Source: Novosphingobium sp. 9U (GTDB taxonomy: Bacteria > Pseudomonadota > Alphaproteobacteria > Sphingomonadales > Sphingomonadaceae). From it: a stretch of DNA of 64,000 nucleotides. The translations under genes were made by a program, and so were the position numbers. Shown here piece after piece: positions 17,199 to 24,988 of the stretch (position 1 is its first letter; each line of letters starts with the position of its first letter). The DNA lies in the NCBI RefSeq assembly GCF_902506425.1, contig NZ_LR732504.1:186001-250000 (forward strand), written 5' to 3'. Under the pieces are notes generated by a model. That model saw nothing but the letters and a program-made list of their open reading frames with translations. It did not search any database and was not told the DNA's origin.

Positions 17199-18572
17199 GT
17201 GATGAGGATAGTCGCCAACCCCAACGCCCCGTTGGACATGTATGAGACGGCAGTTGCGAGCGCGCTGGCTCCGGTCTCATACGTCGCGGATGGTGAGTCG
17301 ATTACTGTCGGGTACCAGGACTCATACGGCAACATCTCTCCGTACGTTGATGTCCTGCATGGAGATTCCTTAAGCATCTCCAAAGATGGAGCATTGTCCT
17401 CAGGGCTCGTCAGATCACTCGACGAGTTCCTTAACTCAGTTCACCAATTCACGATTTCAGATGTCGCGCTGACCGTCAGTCCGGATGATCTATTTTCAAG
17501 CTCTGATCGTATAGGGTTTTTCGATGATGCGTTGAGCGGCGACGACTACATAATTGGGTCGTATGGGGACGATCGCTTGTATGGCGGCAGCGGCAATGAC
17601 ACACTTTTTAGCCTAGGTGGCAGCGATGATCTCGATGGTGGAACAGGCGACGATACCTTCCACGCCGTAGGATCTGGCTCGTTCATATATGGCGGAGATG
17701 GGGTTGACGCTGTGATTTATGCCGCGCTGGCGAAATTATTTACAGTATCGTCTGAAAACTTTTCCGCCACAGTAGAAGCAGACTTCCTTTCCGAAGTAGA
17801 GGATATTCACTTCCTTGATGCCACTCTTACTTTCAATGTGGACAGCGACGCAGCCTTCGTGCTGCGGCTTTATGATGCCGTTCTCAATCGTGAGCCGGAC
17901 GCTGTTGGCCTGGATAGCTGGTTAGATGATTTAGGCGCGGGCACCACTAGAATGGATGTAGCACTCGGCTTCCTTAACTCGCCGGAGTTTTCCGCTGCCA
18001 CAGGCAATCTGTCGACGCCTGATTTCGTTGAGTACCTCTACAACTCGGCTCTTGGTCGTCCGTCCGATGCCGGTGGCAAGGCAAGCTGGGTGCAAGCCAT
18101 CGAGAGCGGCACCAGCAGAGCCGATGTCCTGATTGGTTTTTCCGAGAGCCAAGAGCACCGCGACCAGACCGCTGCTGTCTTGGCCAAAGGCTTATGGACC
18201 ACGGACAATGACTTCCAGCAGATTGCGGCCTTGTACGACACCTTCGGCAACCGACTGCCAGATCAACAAGGCCTCCTGAACTGGGTTGCTGAACTGAAGG
18301 ATGGAACCTCGCTGAGTTCAGTCGCAAGCGGCTTCGCTGGCTCAGCTGAGTTTGCAGAGAAAACGTCAGGTTTCTCCAACGAACAGCTGGTGGATTACAT
18401 GTACCACAACACGCTGGATCGTGAAGCCGACGCCGGGGGCAAGCAGGCTTGGGTGAGCGCCCTAGATAGCGGTCTCAGCAAGGGTGACCTTCTGCTCGGC
18501 TTCTCTGAAAGCACGGAGCACTACGGCCTGATGCAGTATCAACTGTTTGCTGGTGTCGATTTTGTGATGTGA
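17199..18572 (+). CDS. RTX-type secreted protein with DUF4214 repeats
   Basis: A 457-residue protein without an N-terminal signal peptide. Residues ~115-175 hold calcium-binding RTX nonapeptide-like repeats (LYGGSGNDTL, LDGGTGDDTF, IYGGDGVDAV), and residues ~220-445 hold four DUF4214 repeats, recognisable by LYxxxLxRxxDxxGxxxW and GFxxSxE pairs (for example LYDAVLNREPDAVGL and MYHNTLDREADAGGK). RTX proteins leave by type I secretion; no such system lies in the window. The base composition is clearly more AT-rich than the neighbours, which supports recent transfer. The start is GTG 17199 or ATG 17202. It is inserted divergently from terminase, in the position of a moron. Role unknown, probably surface or adhesion related. 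Confidence 0.85.
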   Translation: MMRIVANPNAPLDMYETAVASALAPVSYVADGESITVGYQDSYGNISPYVDVLHGDSLSISKDGALSSGLVRSLDEFLNSVHQFTISDVALTVSPDDLFSSSDRIGFFDDALSGDDYIIGSYGDDRLYGGSGNDTLFSLGGSDDLDGGTGDDTFHAVGSGSFIYGGDGVDAVIYAALAKLFTVSSENFSATVEADFLSEVEDIHFLDATLTFNVDSDAAFVLRLYDAVLNREPDAVGLDSWLDDLGAGTTRMDVALGFLNSPEFSAATGNLSTPDFVEYLYNSALGRPSDAGGKASWVQAIESGTSRADVLIGFSESQEHRDQTAAVLAKGLWTTDNDFQQIAALYDTFGNRLPDQQGLLNWVAELKDGTSLSSVASGFAGSAEFAEKTSGFSNEQLVDYMYHNTLDREADAGGKQAWVSALDSGLSKGDLLLGFSESTEHYGLMQYQLFAGVDFVM

Positions 18573-18581
18573 TCGGGAGTG

Positions 18582-18610
18582 CTGCTGGCGGGCTCTAGTC
18601 TCGCCAGCAG
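18582..18610 (+). terminator. Hairpin after the RTX gene
   Basis: CTGCTGGCG (18582-18590) and CGCCAGCAG (18602-18610) form a 9-bp stem with an 11-nt loop, 10 bp past the RTX stop. No U-run follows. The rest of 18573-18811 has no supportable gene. Confidence 0.5.
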
Positions 18611-18811
18611 GTTCCGCACGCTCGACGCGTGCCACTTGCCGCCGCGTGCCGTGACTATGCCGGCAGCGGCTAACATTGCTCCCACCGCTTGGGTGTGCGC
18701 TCTATCAACGCGCCGCCCGTCTCGCGTGTCTCGGTCCAGGTTTGCACCAGCTTCATGCGCCCGAGCCTTATCCGCCCGCCGTGAAGCGTTCGGGTGCTGA
18801 GCAGCTTGGGA

Positions 18812-19357
18812 TCATGCATCCTGAAGCACCCGATAAACGCTGGCTCGACCAATGCCCATCTCACGTGCGATGGCAGCAGCGCCCATGCCGCTCGCCTTGA
18901 GCGCCTGGACCTTGGCGGCATCAATCGTTGCCGGACGTCCCTTGTAGACGCCCTGAGCCTTCGCCTTCTCAATCCCGTCCTTCTGACGTTCGCGGCGTAT
19001 ATCGTTCTCAAACTCAGCGACAGCGCCCAGGATCGCCAACATGAGCTTGCCAGTGCTGGAAGACGTGTCGACACCCCCTTGCTGCAGACAGCGGAAGGAC
19101 ACGCCCTCCGCAGTCAGTCGCCCCATGATCGCGTGCAGATCGCCGACAGAGCGCGCCAGGCGATCCAGGCGGGTGACAACGAGCGTATCGCCCTCTCGAG
19201 CCTGGTCCAGCGCCTTGGTAAGCTCAGGGCGCTCCGTGCCGCTCTTTCCGCTGCGCTTCTCCTGGTAGACCTTCTGACAGCCTGCATCCTTGAGGGCCTG
19301 CACCTGAAGATCAAGCGATTGCCCAACGGAACTAACACGCGCGTAACCTACCAGCAT
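18812..19357 (-). CDS. Serine recombinase (resolvase/invertase family)
   Basis: 181 residues, the classical small serine recombinase size. The catalytic domain begins LVGYARVSSVGQSLDLQ with the active serine at position 9, followed by the DTLVVTRLDRLARS and GVDTSSSTGKLMLAILGAVAEFE motifs. The C-terminal helix-turn-helix (GMGAAAIAREMGIGRASVYR) binds its recombination site. It lies between the RTX gene and the primase gene. It could resolve element dimers or invert DNA. No pair of clear recombination sites was seen. The start at 19357 is chosen because the family N-terminus begins there. Confidence 0.93.
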   Translation of the reverse strand: MLVGYARVSSVGQSLDLQVQALKDAGCQKVYQEKRSGKSGTERPELTKALDQAREGDTLVVTRLDRLARSVGDLHAIMGRLTAEGVSFRCLQQGGVDTSSSTGKLMLAILGAVAEFENDIRRERQKDGIEKAKAQGVYKGRPATIDAAKVQALKASGMGAAAIAREMGIGRASVYRVLQDA

Positions 19358-19475
19358 GGGAGACCTCCTGTCTCGTTTGGCTCTAGAGGTTACATGCATA
19401 GTGTCTCGTTACCCCGCAATCAACCCTTATAACACGCTTTCCGGTATGTCGTGAGACGTATTGCCGAAGTATACT

Positions 19476-19793
19476 CTAATGAGACGATGCAGGGGCGGGT
19501 ACACTCACACCCATGGCTCGACGCCGCGCCTGTTCCAGCATCGACGCAGCAGCCTCGTCCGACTTGAGCTCGATTCCGAGATCCTGACGCGGACGACCCC
19601 AGCCACGATCCAGCAGCGCCGTAGCGGCCGTGGCTCGCACCGCCTCGCTTTCCGCGTCCAGCAAGGTGACAAGCGTTTCGACCGCGCTCAGGGTGTGCTC
19701 GCGCGCCACTTGAACCAGCGTCCTGCCGTCATCCAACACGATCTTCGGCCGCCCGCCAGGGTTGGGACTTTCGCCGGGTTTCCACTTCGCCAT
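19476..19793 (-). CDS. DUF5681-like protein, possible small terminase or phage DNA-binding protein
   Basis: 105 residues from ATG 19793. The N-terminal KPGESPNPGGRPK is the hallmark of DUF5681 proteins found in phages and often near terminases. The rest is helical (SAVETLVTLLDAESEAVRATAATALLDRG), rather like an armadillo/HEAT stretch. The same frame is open upstream to ATG 19907, which overlaps the primase stop (GATGACTGATG) and has an AGGAGAGG tract, so a 143-residue form is possible. A small-terminase role is suggested by family habit only. Confidence 0.7.
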   Translation of the reverse strand: MAKWKPGESPNPGGRPKIVLDDGRTLVQVAREHTLSAVETLVTLLDAESEAVRATAATALLDRGWGRPRQDLGIELKSDEAAASMLEQARRRAMGVSVPAPASSH

Positions 19794-19899
19794 CGCTCGC
19801 CATCCTGAGGTGCTGAGAACACGCCCGACGTTATGCGCAAGATTGGACCTCCCGTTGAATCGCGGGCTGTGGCGCATCGACTTCAGCAAGCCGCCCACA

Positions 19900-22092
19900 T
19901 CAGTCATCCGCCTCTCCTTCCATGGAGGGCGCTGCGGCCCTAGTGGCAGCGCCCGAATAGTACGTAGTACTAGTAGTGTGTTCTCGGGGGTGTTCGGGCC
20001 GGTGTTCGGGAGCGTTCGGGAAGTGTGTTCGGGGAGCGTTCGGGGATGCGTTCGGGAAACCATCGGGCACCTCGACGATGATGTTTTTCGTGCCTGATTT
20101 GCCTGGCCGCTCGACTGTCTGAACGGCGATACGGCCCATCCGGAAGAGACGATCCATTGCCCCCTTCAGGGCAGCCTTCTTTACCCCCTTAGCCTCCGGC
20201 ATGCCCTCGAATTGAGACGGTGCGTAGTTGGGGCCAGAGCTGGGACCGACAGCCCGCTCGACACCCTCGCTCGCTCGCTGGCGCAGGCAGCGCAGGAAGG
20301 CCTCGCACTGAGCGTTCGCGGCCGATAGTTCGCGCAGCTGGGCCGCCGCGCTGGGTTCCAGATCCTCGTCGCGGATGAAGGCACCAGCGAACCAGCGCAC
20401 TTCAATGCGATTGCCGGCGCGCGAATAGTTGGCCTTGGGGTTCGTCAGCTCACGCACGTCCGGGTCGGCACATTCCTCCGGCCGTGCCAGCAGCATGCGG
20501 GAACGGAACTGATTATTGTAGGCGACCGAGCCTAGGTAATCCTGTCCCGCCTTATTGGTGTGATGGAGCAGAACCACCGCCCCGTTGCGCTGGGTCGCGA
20601 GAGTGCCAAGCCAGTGGGCGAACGGAGCGACCTGGTCGACCGCGTTGTGATCGATGCCCGCGGTCTGAGAAGCGTTGTCGAGGATGAGCAATCCGATGTA
20701 GTGACGCTCCACCAAGCGCTCCAGCTTACGGCCAAGGGGTGTGACGCTCACGCCGGTGTCGCCCGCCGTCACAAGGAAGGGGTTCGCCTCCAGTGTATAG
20801 GACACAAGATGCAAGCGGCCGGCGAGAGAGGCCATAGGGATGGCCATTGCCTCACAGATGGACTCCTGACGCCGCCACAGCTCTTCTGCGTCGTCTTCCC
20901 AGCTCAGATAGGCTGCGTTCGCCTGCCGCGTCTCGACGCCTAGGAATGGACGCCCGAACGCCACGCAGGTGGCCTGTATTTGAGCGAGCAGCGACTTGCC
21001 CATGCCGCCGTCACCAGCGAGCAGCGTTGCTTTGTTCGCAGGCACCCAGCCATCCACTAGCCACTCCCGCGCAGGCGCCCTCTTGGCAGCACACGCGGTC
21101 AGATCGAGCGAAGGCCATTCGTCCGCATCGGGCTCAGGCTCATCGAAGCACTCGCCCGTGTCATGATCGTAATGATCATGCTGCGGCCCAGGATCGCCGG
21201 CCTCACGAAATCCTGTCGGCTCGTCGCGGTCAGGCGCGCTGCGGGGATTGGCTGCGCCATCTGCTAGACCACGCCCTACCTTCGCAACGATCTTCTCTGG
21301 CGTCCAAGCATCCCGGGGATTGTAGGACGGCATCGCCAAGCCAGCGGCTATTAGGCTGGATTGCGCCGTGCCGATCGTAAGCTCACCACCAGCGACAAGC
21401 GCACCGATCTTCAGCGCCGCCTCGTTCAGCGCGCACTCCTGTTCGCCGTTGCCGGCCGAACGGACGGCGGCACACTCTCGATCGAGCGCAGCCAAGCCAT
21501 AGCGTGTATCGGCGCCGTCAGTTTTAAACTCACTGCTCGGCTTCTGATCCCGGCTGGAGCCCCTCAGGATGACAGCGAGCAACTCGGCCGGCGCCTCGAC
21601 CACGGTTGAGCCATCATGCCAGGCATAGCGCCGACCACTTGGATGCAGCGATGGCGGGACGATGACATAGCCGCCATCCCCTCGCGTCTCCGCGCCGGGC
21701 AGCTCGGAGAACGGCCAGCCCCGCTTCGGGTGCCGCTGGTGGTTCCGCATCGGCGCCGCCGGGTCATACTTGAAATACAAGTGATAGCCCTTGCCGGTGT
21801 CGACGCGGCGCGTGGCGGGCATATCGAAGCGACAAGAGCTCTCGAACTGCTCCGGATCGTCTATGTCGAGCGCCCAGAACCCAGTGGCAGCCCCGGTCGG
21901 CATGCCGATCATTGCTTCAGGCCAACGCGCCCACCAGCCCCGCACCGTCTCCGGATCTTTGCTTGCCGACTGAAAGCCCTCTTTTACCAGCGGCTGCTTG
22001 TTCTCGTCGCATGGAAAGACCGGCAGCCCCTTCGCTGCGTAGTTGAGTGCTGCCGCTTGCAGGTCGACGCTCATAGTAGAGGACGCGTTCAC
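19900..22092 (-). CDS. Bifunctional primase-polymerase / RepA-like helicase
   Basis: 730 residues. Residues ~10-180 are a Prim-Pol (archaeo-eukaryotic primase type) domain: FPCDENKQPLVKEGFQSAS, ATGFWALDIDDPE with the metal acids, GKGYHLYFKYD and RGDGGYVIVPPS. An acidic/His linker follows, then a RecA-like ATPase with Walker A LLAGDGGMGKSLLAQ (~residues 357-371), Walker B GLLILDNASQT (~467) and a RepA-like sensor (VVLLHHTNKAG). It should prime and unwind at the element's own origin. The 3' end carries the iteron-like repeats, which encode an Asn/Pro/His-rich tail. The start is ATG 22092, or ATG 22074 (SVDLQAAALNYAAKG). Confidence 0.92.
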   Translation of the reverse strand: MNASSTMSVDLQAAALNYAAKGLPVFPCDENKQPLVKEGFQSASKDPETVRGWWARWPEAMIGMPTGAATGFWALDIDDPEQFESSCRFDMPATRRVDTGKGYHLYFKYDPAAPMRNHQRHPKRGWPFSELPGAETRGDGGYVIVPPSLHPSGRRYAWHDGSTVVEAPAELLAVILRGSSRDQKPSSEFKTDGADTRYGLAALDRECAAVRSAGNGEQECALNEAALKIGALVAGGELTIGTAQSSLIAAGLAMPSYNPRDAWTPEKIVAKVGRGLADGAANPRSAPDRDEPTGFREAGDPGPQHDHYDHDTGECFDEPEPDADEWPSLDLTACAAKRAPAREWLVDGWVPANKATLLAGDGGMGKSLLAQIQATCVAFGRPFLGVETRQANAAYLSWEDDAEELWRRQESICEAMAIPMASLAGRLHLVSYTLEANPFLVTAGDTGVSVTPLGRKLERLVERHYIGLLILDNASQTAGIDHNAVDQVAPFAHWLGTLATQRNGAVVLLHHTNKAGQDYLGSVAYNNQFRSRMLLARPEECADPDVRELTNPKANYSRAGNRIEVRWFAGAFIRDEDLEPSAAAQLRELSAANAQCEAFLRCLRQRASEGVERAVGPSSGPNYAPSQFEGMPEAKGVKKAALKGAMDRLFRMGRIAVQTVERPGKSGTKNIIVEVPDGFPNASPNAPRTHFPNAPEHRPEHPREHTTSTTYYSGAATRAAAPSMEGEADD
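19992..20056 (+). repeat. Iteron-like array: six GTTCGGG repeats
   Basis: Exact GTTCGGG copies start at 19992, 20004, 20014, 20027, 20038 and 20050, plus a degenerate copy near 19981. The spacing is 12, 10, 13, 11 and 12 nt, about one helical turn. These are not multiples of three, so the pattern is not just a repeated peptide. An AT-richer segment lies at about 19957-19985 beside it. The array is inside the last ~35 codons of the primase-helicase gene and may be the replication origin. Confidence 0.7.
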
Positions 22093-22556
22093 GCATGCCC
22101 CCCTTCGACCGTCGCGAGCCAGATGAACCGGCCAGGCGCGAGCTTCTGCACCAGCGCGAGCCAGGCAATCTCCTGCTCGGGCCGGGTCTCAACAATGACG
22201 GTGTTCTGCCGAGTCGCGGCTGCCGCGAGAGCCATCGCTGTGTACGCGTCTGCCTGCGGCCCACTCGATATGATGGCGAAAGAGTGGGACGACCGGATTG
22301 CACGCCGAATCGAGGGCATGTGGAAGCCTTCCGGGCCGAGGGCCTTGTCGAAGTCGTCGCCGACCATGAAGATGACCGGGCGTGTCGTGCCAGCAGGAAC
22401 CCTGAAGGCTCCGGCGCCCTGCCCCGCAAAGAGCATGTCCACGCCATGGTCGCGCACGGCCTTCACGATCGGCCGCAGGTGCGGCGCGGCATTCACCATC
22501 GCATGATCGAGATCGGCGCGGGTTGCGGGCGAGTTGATGAGGGTGCGAGCCGTCAT
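22089..22556 (-). CDS. Unknown protein, element replication region
   Basis: 155 residues from ATG 22556, which overlaps the previous stop by 4 nt (an upstream ATG at 22568 gives 159). The stop overlaps the primase start (22089-22092). The sequence has alternating hydrophobic strands and helices (PVIFMVGDDFDKALGPEG, TVIVETRPEQEIAWL) suggestive of an alpha/beta fold, perhaps Rossmann-like. I do not recognise the family. Translational coupling to primase suggests a role in replication or its control. Confidence 0.7.
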   Translation of the reverse strand: MTARTLINSPATRADLDHAMVNAAPHLRPIVKAVRDHGVDMLFAGQGAGAFRVPAGTTRPVIFMVGDDFDKALGPEGFHMPSIRRAIRSSHSFAIISSGPQADAYTAMALAAAATRQNTVIVETRPEQEIAWLALVQKLAPGRFIWLATVEGGHA

Positions 22557-22705
22557 GTCGAGCACCATGCCGGTGGCGATTGCCGCGCTTCTACGGACGG
22601 CCGCGATCTTGCGACCATCAACCCGATCCGGTATGAAGGGAGCCGATCACCCGCAAAGAGATCAGCGCGCCGGCCCTTGCCCGGGCGGCGTCGTTGTCTA
22701 GGCAT
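22553..22705 (-). CDS. Small basic protein, 50 residues
   Basis: Frame MPRQRRRPGKGRRADLFAGD and onward. The ATG lies inside the end of the 83-residue gene and its stop overlaps the next start by 4 nt. It fills the only gap in a tightly packed operon, which is the main argument for translation. Strongly basic N-terminus (7 of the first 12 residues are Arg or Lys). Function unknown. Confidence 0.45.
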   Translation of the reverse strand: MPRQRRRPGKGRRADLFAGDRLPSYRIGLMVARSRPSVEARQSPPAWCST

Positions 22706-22949
22706 CACGGGGCACCTCCGCGAGCTTGAGGTAAGGCGCAGTGCCGGTGATCGCAAAGATGCCGGGGAACGTGTCCTCGAAGTACTCAGACGCCCACTGG
22801 TTCGCGGCTTCGCGCGTGCCCTCGTACCACTGCATTTCCCGCATATCGGCGGACACCGCGGCGAACACACCCCAGCCACCCGGCACAGGATGAACCTCGA
22901 CGCCGGACTTCACCGGCCCTGCGACCGTCTTCACGCGCAAGGCTCCCAA
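22698..22949 (-). CDS. Unknown protein, 83 residues
   Basis: Sequence with aromatic/acidic composition (MQWYEGTREAANQWASEYFEDTF). It overlaps both neighbours by a few nucleotides. No family recognised. It lies in the same - strand operon as the excisionase-like gene and primase. Probably an accessory early protein. Confidence 0.6.
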   Translation of the reverse strand: MGALRVKTVAGPVKSGVEVHPVPGGWGVFAAVSADMREMQWYEGTREAANQWASEYFEDTFPGIFAITGTAPYLKLAEVPRDA

Positions 22950-23161
22950 AGCTGGAGGATCGGCGCCGGCATCGCACCATCGACATGGAACAGCTGATCG
23001 ATAGCGTGGTGCTCACGGGCGAGCTGGTTGGCATCGCAAGCATGCAGCCGGAAGCCGATCGCGCGACGGCCGAGAACGCCGTATCGCTCGACTTCATAGC
23101 CAGCCTCGTTCGGCAGTTCGCGGACGCGGATGAGCGCAGGCTCGATGGCAACGGCGCTCAT
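22931..23161 (-). CDS. Unknown protein, 76 residues
   Basis: Starts at ATG 23161, overlapping the stop of the HTH gene by 4 nt (GCATGAGC), so this start is preferred over the longer frame. Mixed alpha/beta composition (IRVRELPNEAGYEVERYGVLG). No domain recognised. It overlaps the 83-residue gene by 19 nt. Confidence 0.6.
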   Translation of the reverse strand: MSAVAIEPALIRVRELPNEAGYEVERYGVLGRRAIGFRLHACDANQLAREHHAIDQLFHVDGAMPAPILQLWEPCA

Positions 23162-23337
23162 GCAGCACCTACGAGCTTGCGGAGGCTTGCAGCGGGTATG
23201 AGCCGCCGCTTGCCCACCATCACTGTGGGAATCGTTCCGTCGCGGACACGGCGCCACACTGTAGCTTTTGAAAGGCTTGTCCGCCGAGCGGTTTCAGCAA
23301 TCGAGAATGCGAGTATCTCGCCGGGTAATTCTTGCAC
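23158..23337 (-). CDS. Excisionase-like helix-turn-helix protein
   Basis: 59 residues from a GTG start at 23337, with GGAGG 6 nt upstream, which decides the start. SIAETARRTSLSKATVWRRVRDG is a winged-helix HTH and IPTVMVGKRRLIPAASLRKLV is the wing and end seen in Xis/MerR-type small proteins (compare IPxVxxGrrrR). It would direct integrase towards excision or regulate the early operon. It is the first of a chain of overlapping genes leading to primase. Confidence 0.8.
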   Translation of the reverse strand: MQELPGEILAFSIAETARRTSLSKATVWRRVRDGTIPTVMVGKRRLIPAASLRKLVGAA

Positions 23338-23458
23338 GTGCCGCCTCCGTGTTGAATGCGACACCCTGATTACGCATGCTTTCGCATGCTTTGAATCGCG
23401 GCAATTGCAGGAGCCGAAGTCATCCCGCGATGGATGCGAAAGCAGGCTTTTCTCGCGG

Positions 23459-23890
23459 CTAGATTGCATCTTCTTCGCCGCCAGGATCGCTGATCGAGCA
23501 GCCCGGTCCACCGATTGCTGGTCTCTTGGCGCTGTAGCAGTCCTCGTCGTACTGCCCGGCGGGGTCGTCCTCCTCGTCGTCCTCGTTCTGGGTGATGAGG
23601 CACTGCCCTTTCTTCTGCGACTCCCGCAACGTGTGCCACTCAGCGTACGCCGGATCGTCAGCATCGGCCGTGATGTCGCCAGGGACACGTCGACCAAAGC
23701 CAAGCGCGATCCACGAGTGGGCGAACGAGTCCTCCACATCCCCCTCCTCCTCGTCGGGATTGCCATCAGCGAGGTCGAGGAGGTCGATCGCAACGGCGAT
23801 GAAGCCTTCCAGCTGGTGCCGGTTGAACGTGGCAAGCATGCGCGAGATCGCAGCCGGCGGCGCCGGCATAAGCCTTTCCATCCTGCCCAT
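23459..23890 (-). CDS. Acidic unknown protein
   Basis: 143 residues. Helical N-terminal part (ISRMLATFNRHQLEGFIAVAIDLLDLADG) followed by a very acidic C-terminal half (NEDDEEDDPAGQYDEDC) ending GPGCSISDPGGEEDAI. Proteins with LLDxxDGDPDxE and GCPISDP-type tails occur on sphingomonad and rhizobial mobile elements. No function is known to me. It precedes the excisionase-like gene by about 120 bp. Confidence 0.65.
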   Translation of the reverse strand: MGRMERLMPAPPAAISRMLATFNRHQLEGFIAVAIDLLDLADGNPDEEEGDVEDSFAHSWIALGFGRRVPGDITADADDPAYAEWHTLRESQKKGQCLITQNEDDEEDDPAGQYDEDCYSAKRPAIGGPGCSISDPGGEEDAI

Positions 23891-23892
23891 GA

Positions 23893-24531
23893 TTAGAACC
23901 TCCCGCTGATGCGGTTCAGATCCGCCACGAGGATGTCGATGTCGTATGGATCTTCATCAACGCTGCGGACCGTCTCGATCTTGAGAGTGAGATCCTCGAC
24001 TGTGCGAACCGGGTACGCATAGACTTCGCTGAACGCCGCGAACCACTTATCGCCCAACGCGTCGCTCTGCTGGTTCAGCCCCCTGGCCAGCCACTCCGCG
24101 TCGATCTGTTCAAGCTGGGCATTGCGCCGGTCGAGCGCTTCGCCGAGCTCAGTACAGCAGCGTCCGAAATCATCGTCCTGATAGGTCCAGTGGTCGCGGC
24201 GGCTTGTGACGATCACGGCTTCGGATGTCCGGCAGCCGGTGCTCATGTGGACCATCTTGCCGAAGGTGTTCTCGAATGACGCCTTAGTTGTGTAGTGCGG
24301 TACGGCCGCTCGAGCAGCCTGGTATGCCGTGGACGCAGGATCGAAGACGGTCTCGTGCCAAGCGTCCGCCACGTTCTTAGCCCGGCGATACGCTGCAATG
24401 ACCCGCAGCAACCCTGCGTCGTAAGCAGCAGAGGTACCAGCCGCGGCAGAGGCAAGAGCCGGAGCCGCTAGTGCAGTAAGTGACGCGGCGCCGGCCAGCA
24501 GCCCACGACGCGAAAAACTAAGATCAGCCAT
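23893..24531 (-). CDS. Tat-exported unknown protein
   Basis: 212 residues. The N-terminus has a twin-arginine signal (FSRRGLLAGAASLTALAAPALASA), so the folded protein should be exported by Tat. The mature part is helical (LLRVIAAYRRAKNVADAWHE) with three cysteines (one in STGCRTSE, adjacent CC in GRCCTELGEAL). Such proteins occur on integrated elements of related bacteria, without known function. The stop lies 2 nt before the acidic-protein start, in the same operon. Confidence 0.7.
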   Translation of the reverse strand: MADLSFSRRGLLAGAASLTALAAPALASAAAGTSAAYDAGLLRVIAAYRRAKNVADAWHETVFDPASTAYQAARAAVPHYTTKASFENTFGKMVHMSTGCRTSEAVIVTSRRDHWTYQDDDFGRCCTELGEALDRRNAQLEQIDAEWLARGLNQQSDALGDKWFAAFSEVYAYPVRTVEDLTLKIETVRSVDEDPYDIDILVADLNRISGRF

Positions 24532-24652
24532 TGTGTCATCTCCAAATGGCGCACCTCTTCGTCACCAGAAGCGAGCCTGGCGGGTGCGACTTGATGTTGG
24601 AGCGGGTGTGTGCGATTGGCTGGCGCGTCGGGGTCCAATTCGACGCAGAAGC

Positions 24653-24678
24653 CCTCTCGCCACCCGCGAGGGGGTTTC
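24653..24678 (+). terminator. Hairpin with U-run on the + strand
   Basis: CCCTCTCG and CGCGAGGG form a short stem with one mismatch, followed by TTTCTTTTT on the + strand. This is the best intrinsic terminator shape in the element. However, the neighbouring genes (24531 and 24682) are on the - strand, so it would stop transcription of the opposite strand only. Confidence 0.45.
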
Positions 24679-24681
24679 TTT

Positions 24682-24864
24682 TTAGCTAGCCGCAGCTTGA
24701 GAGCTGAAAGCCCGATCCAGCTCGCTCTTGCGAAAGAACATGATCCGACCTTTGCGGATGACCGGCAGCTCTCCGCGGTCAACCATATGATAGATGGTGC
24801 GGCGAGTCAGACCACAATAGGCAGCCGCCGCAGCTGCGCCGTGGATGAGATCGGCATTGAGCAT
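24682..24864 (-). CDS. AlpA/Xis-like excisionase HTH protein
   Basis: 60 residues matching the small HTH family used as excisionases or satellite activators (AlpA type): AAAAYCGLTRRTIYHMVDRGELPVIRKGRIMFFRKSELDRAF. The start ATG 24864 has a GGAGG ribosome binding site. It is read divergently from the 24989 gene over a 124-bp control region. It probably controls excision and the early operon. Confidence 0.85.
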   Translation of the reverse strand: MLNADLIHGAAAAAAYCGLTRRTIYHMVDRGELPVIRKGRIMFFRKSELDRAFSSQAAAS

Positions 24865-24988
24865 TTGCTAAACCTCCGTTGATTCCGTAGCGGTACTTCT
24901 AAGAAACGATGCTATGCAACGTTACACAGGTAGCTACGCCTCTTCCGTGCATGCCGCAAGAGGTTTAGAAACTTTTCACAGGTGGTGA
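24865..24988. promoter_or_regulatory. Divergent control region with repeat motifs
   Basis: Between two divergent genes of the element. It contains a 9-bp inverted repeat (CTAAACCTC at 24868-24876, GAGGTTTAG at 24960-24968) near the two ends and direct CACAGGT copies at 24925-24931 and 24977-24983. Part of the first arm is the ribosome binding site of the AlpA-like gene. These are candidate operator sites; no -35/-10 pair is clear. Confidence 0.45.

Noticed and set aside
21162..21180. Inverted repeat CATGATC-GTAAT-GATCATG in the primase gene
   Set aside because: It encodes His/Asp-rich linker codons, which can create it by chance. It is not repeated elsewhere in the element.
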